Made by a program: the position numbers and the translations under genes. From Methanomassiliicoccales archaeon (lineage in GTDB: Archaea; Thermoplasmatota; Thermoplasmata; Methanomassiliicoccales; JACIVX01), in the NCBI GenBank assembly GCA_024464195.1, contig JANHAK010000090.1:1-5796 (forward strand): 5,796 nucleotides of DNA. The letters run 5' to 3'. The notes under the pieces are model-generated. The model ran no database searches. It was given only the letters and a program-made list of their open reading frames with translations, and was not told the origin of the DNA. Below are positions 5,081-5,796 of this stretch, piece after piece; within the stretch, counting starts at the first letter, position 1; the number at the start of each line of letters is the position of its first letter.

Positions 5081-5796
5081 TCATTCTTTACAATACTCTT
5101 TGAGTTGCTCCCATTTCCTGTCAACTTGGGCCTGGATTTCATCAGCGATATGTTTCCATTTTTCCGTCAAGAGATGCCTAAATCTGCCTTGAGACTTCAG
5201 CCAATCAGTGATAGGTCTCTTTTCTTTCTTTCCCTCTGCGATTCTCTTGCTATCACCAGTTAGTCTCCAAATTCCATTCTCGTATTCGTAGAGCGGCCAG
5301 ATGCATGTTTCAACAGCTAGCCTTGCAATTTGAATCGTCTGGGAAGAATCGAATCTCCAACCTCTGGGACACGGAGCGACGACGTTGATGAACGCGGGAC
5401 CGTTTGCCTCGAACGCCTTAGCCGCCTTTTCCATTAAATCTTTCCAGTTATGTGGTGAGGCTTGCGCTGCGTATGGAAGTTCATGGGCAATAATGATTTT
5501 TGTTAGATCCTTTGGATACTCTTTCTTTCCAGGAACACAGGTGCCTGCGGGGCAAGTTGTCGTGCTCGCTCCCTTCCAAGTAGCACCAGATCTTTGAATA
5601 CCTGTGTTCATATAAGCTTCATTATTCAGGCACACATAAACAAATCGATGCCCTCTTTCAATCGCGCCCGAAAGTGATTGAAATCCGATGTCATATGTAC
5701 CACCATCTCCTCCGAAGGCGATAAATCTGATTTCATCTTTGATAATGCCTTTTCTCAGGAGTGCTCTATAAGCACTTTCCACGCCGGTGATCGTCG
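5081..5796 (-). CDS. porB: Pyruvate:ferredoxin oxidoreductase, beta subunit, 5' end outside window
   Basis: PorB is the thiamine diphosphate and 4Fe-4S carrying subunit of the enzyme that interconverts pyruvate with acetyl-CoA and CO2 using ferredoxin. The reading frame runs through the right edge, where residues TITG precede VESAYRAL; the GTG at 5782 is an internal Val codon, not the start. Numbered from that Val: the TPP/Mg motif GGDGGTYDIG (24-33) with NNEAYMNTGIQRS (53-65), and VAPCPRGW with Cys138, which matches the fourth cluster ligand in the APC motif of PFOR. The N-terminal CxxC and third Cys must lie outside the window. The C-terminus (WLKSQGRFRHL and a charged helix) is complete. 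PorB is usually last in por operons, which agrees with the T-tract that follows, so porA and the small subunits are expected just beyond the edge. C-x4-C at 77-82 is unusual. A related 2-oxoacid oxidoreductase is less likely. Confidence 0.93.
   Translation of the reverse strand, partial: TITGVESAYRALLRKGIIKDEIRFIAFGGDGGTYDIGFQSLSGAIERGHRFVYVCLNNEAYMNTGIQRSGATWKGASTTTCPAGTCVPGKKEYPKDLTKIIIAHELPYAAQASPHNWKDLMEKAAKAFEANGPAFINVVAPCPRGWRFDSSQTIQIARLAVETCIWPLYEYENGIWRLTGDSKRIAEGKKEKRPITDWLKSQGRFRHLLTEKWKHIADEIQAQVDRKWEQLKEYCKE

Noticed and set aside
5081..5782. A complete 233-residue gene starting at GTG 5782.
   Set aside because: The frame continues to the window edge with PorB-like residues TITG, and the N-terminal cluster cysteines are still missing, so the gene is truncated by the window.

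Overview
The window looks like chromosomal DNA from an archaeon. It carries an archaeal-type nascent polypeptide-associated complex (NAC) protein with a UBA tail, a free-standing AlaX-type tRNA editing enzyme, a separate beta subunit of pyruvate:ferredoxin oxidoreductase, TATA/BRE-like promoters and T-tract terminators. HypC and PorB point to an anaerobic, hydrogenase- and ferredoxin-using lifestyle. A euryarchaeal relative is my best guess; the lineage cannot be fixed from this window.

Layout, left to right. (1) 43-1248 (+): long AlaX alanyl-tRNA editing protein, followed by a T-rich terminator. (2) 1249-1404: AT-rich control region with two TATA-like boxes and a palindrome. (3) 1405-2757 (+): class I-alpha glutamine synthetase, glnA. 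(4) 2846-3217 and 3227-3442 (+): NAC and hypC, 9 bases apart and probably one transcript. (5) 3474-4106 (-): class I SAM methyltransferase of unknown substrate, convergent with hypC. (6) 4245-4964 (+): orphan radical SAM protein of the COG0731 type, divergent from the methyltransferase. (7) 5081 to the right edge (-): porB, cut by the window edge and lacking its N-terminus. No intergenic gap exceeds about 160 bases. I saw no tRNA, rRNA, CRISPR, insertion sequence or long repeat.

Most genes are housekeeping: translation quality control (AlaX, NAC), nitrogen assimilation (GlnA), hydrogenase maturation (HypC) and central carbon/ferredoxin metabolism (PorB). They do not form one pathway. The two genes of unknown substrate are the methyltransferase and the radical SAM protein.

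I did not find a convincing new multi-gene system. The observations most worth checking are: a glutamine synthetase with Thr where Bacillus-type enzymes have the feedback-inhibition Arg; a glnA upstream region with tandem promoters and a palindrome over the predicted distal start site; a split between genes with a GARRTGA motif exactly 4 bases before ATG and genes with leaderless-type promoters; and a recurring T-run/CA/T-run motif at gene ends.
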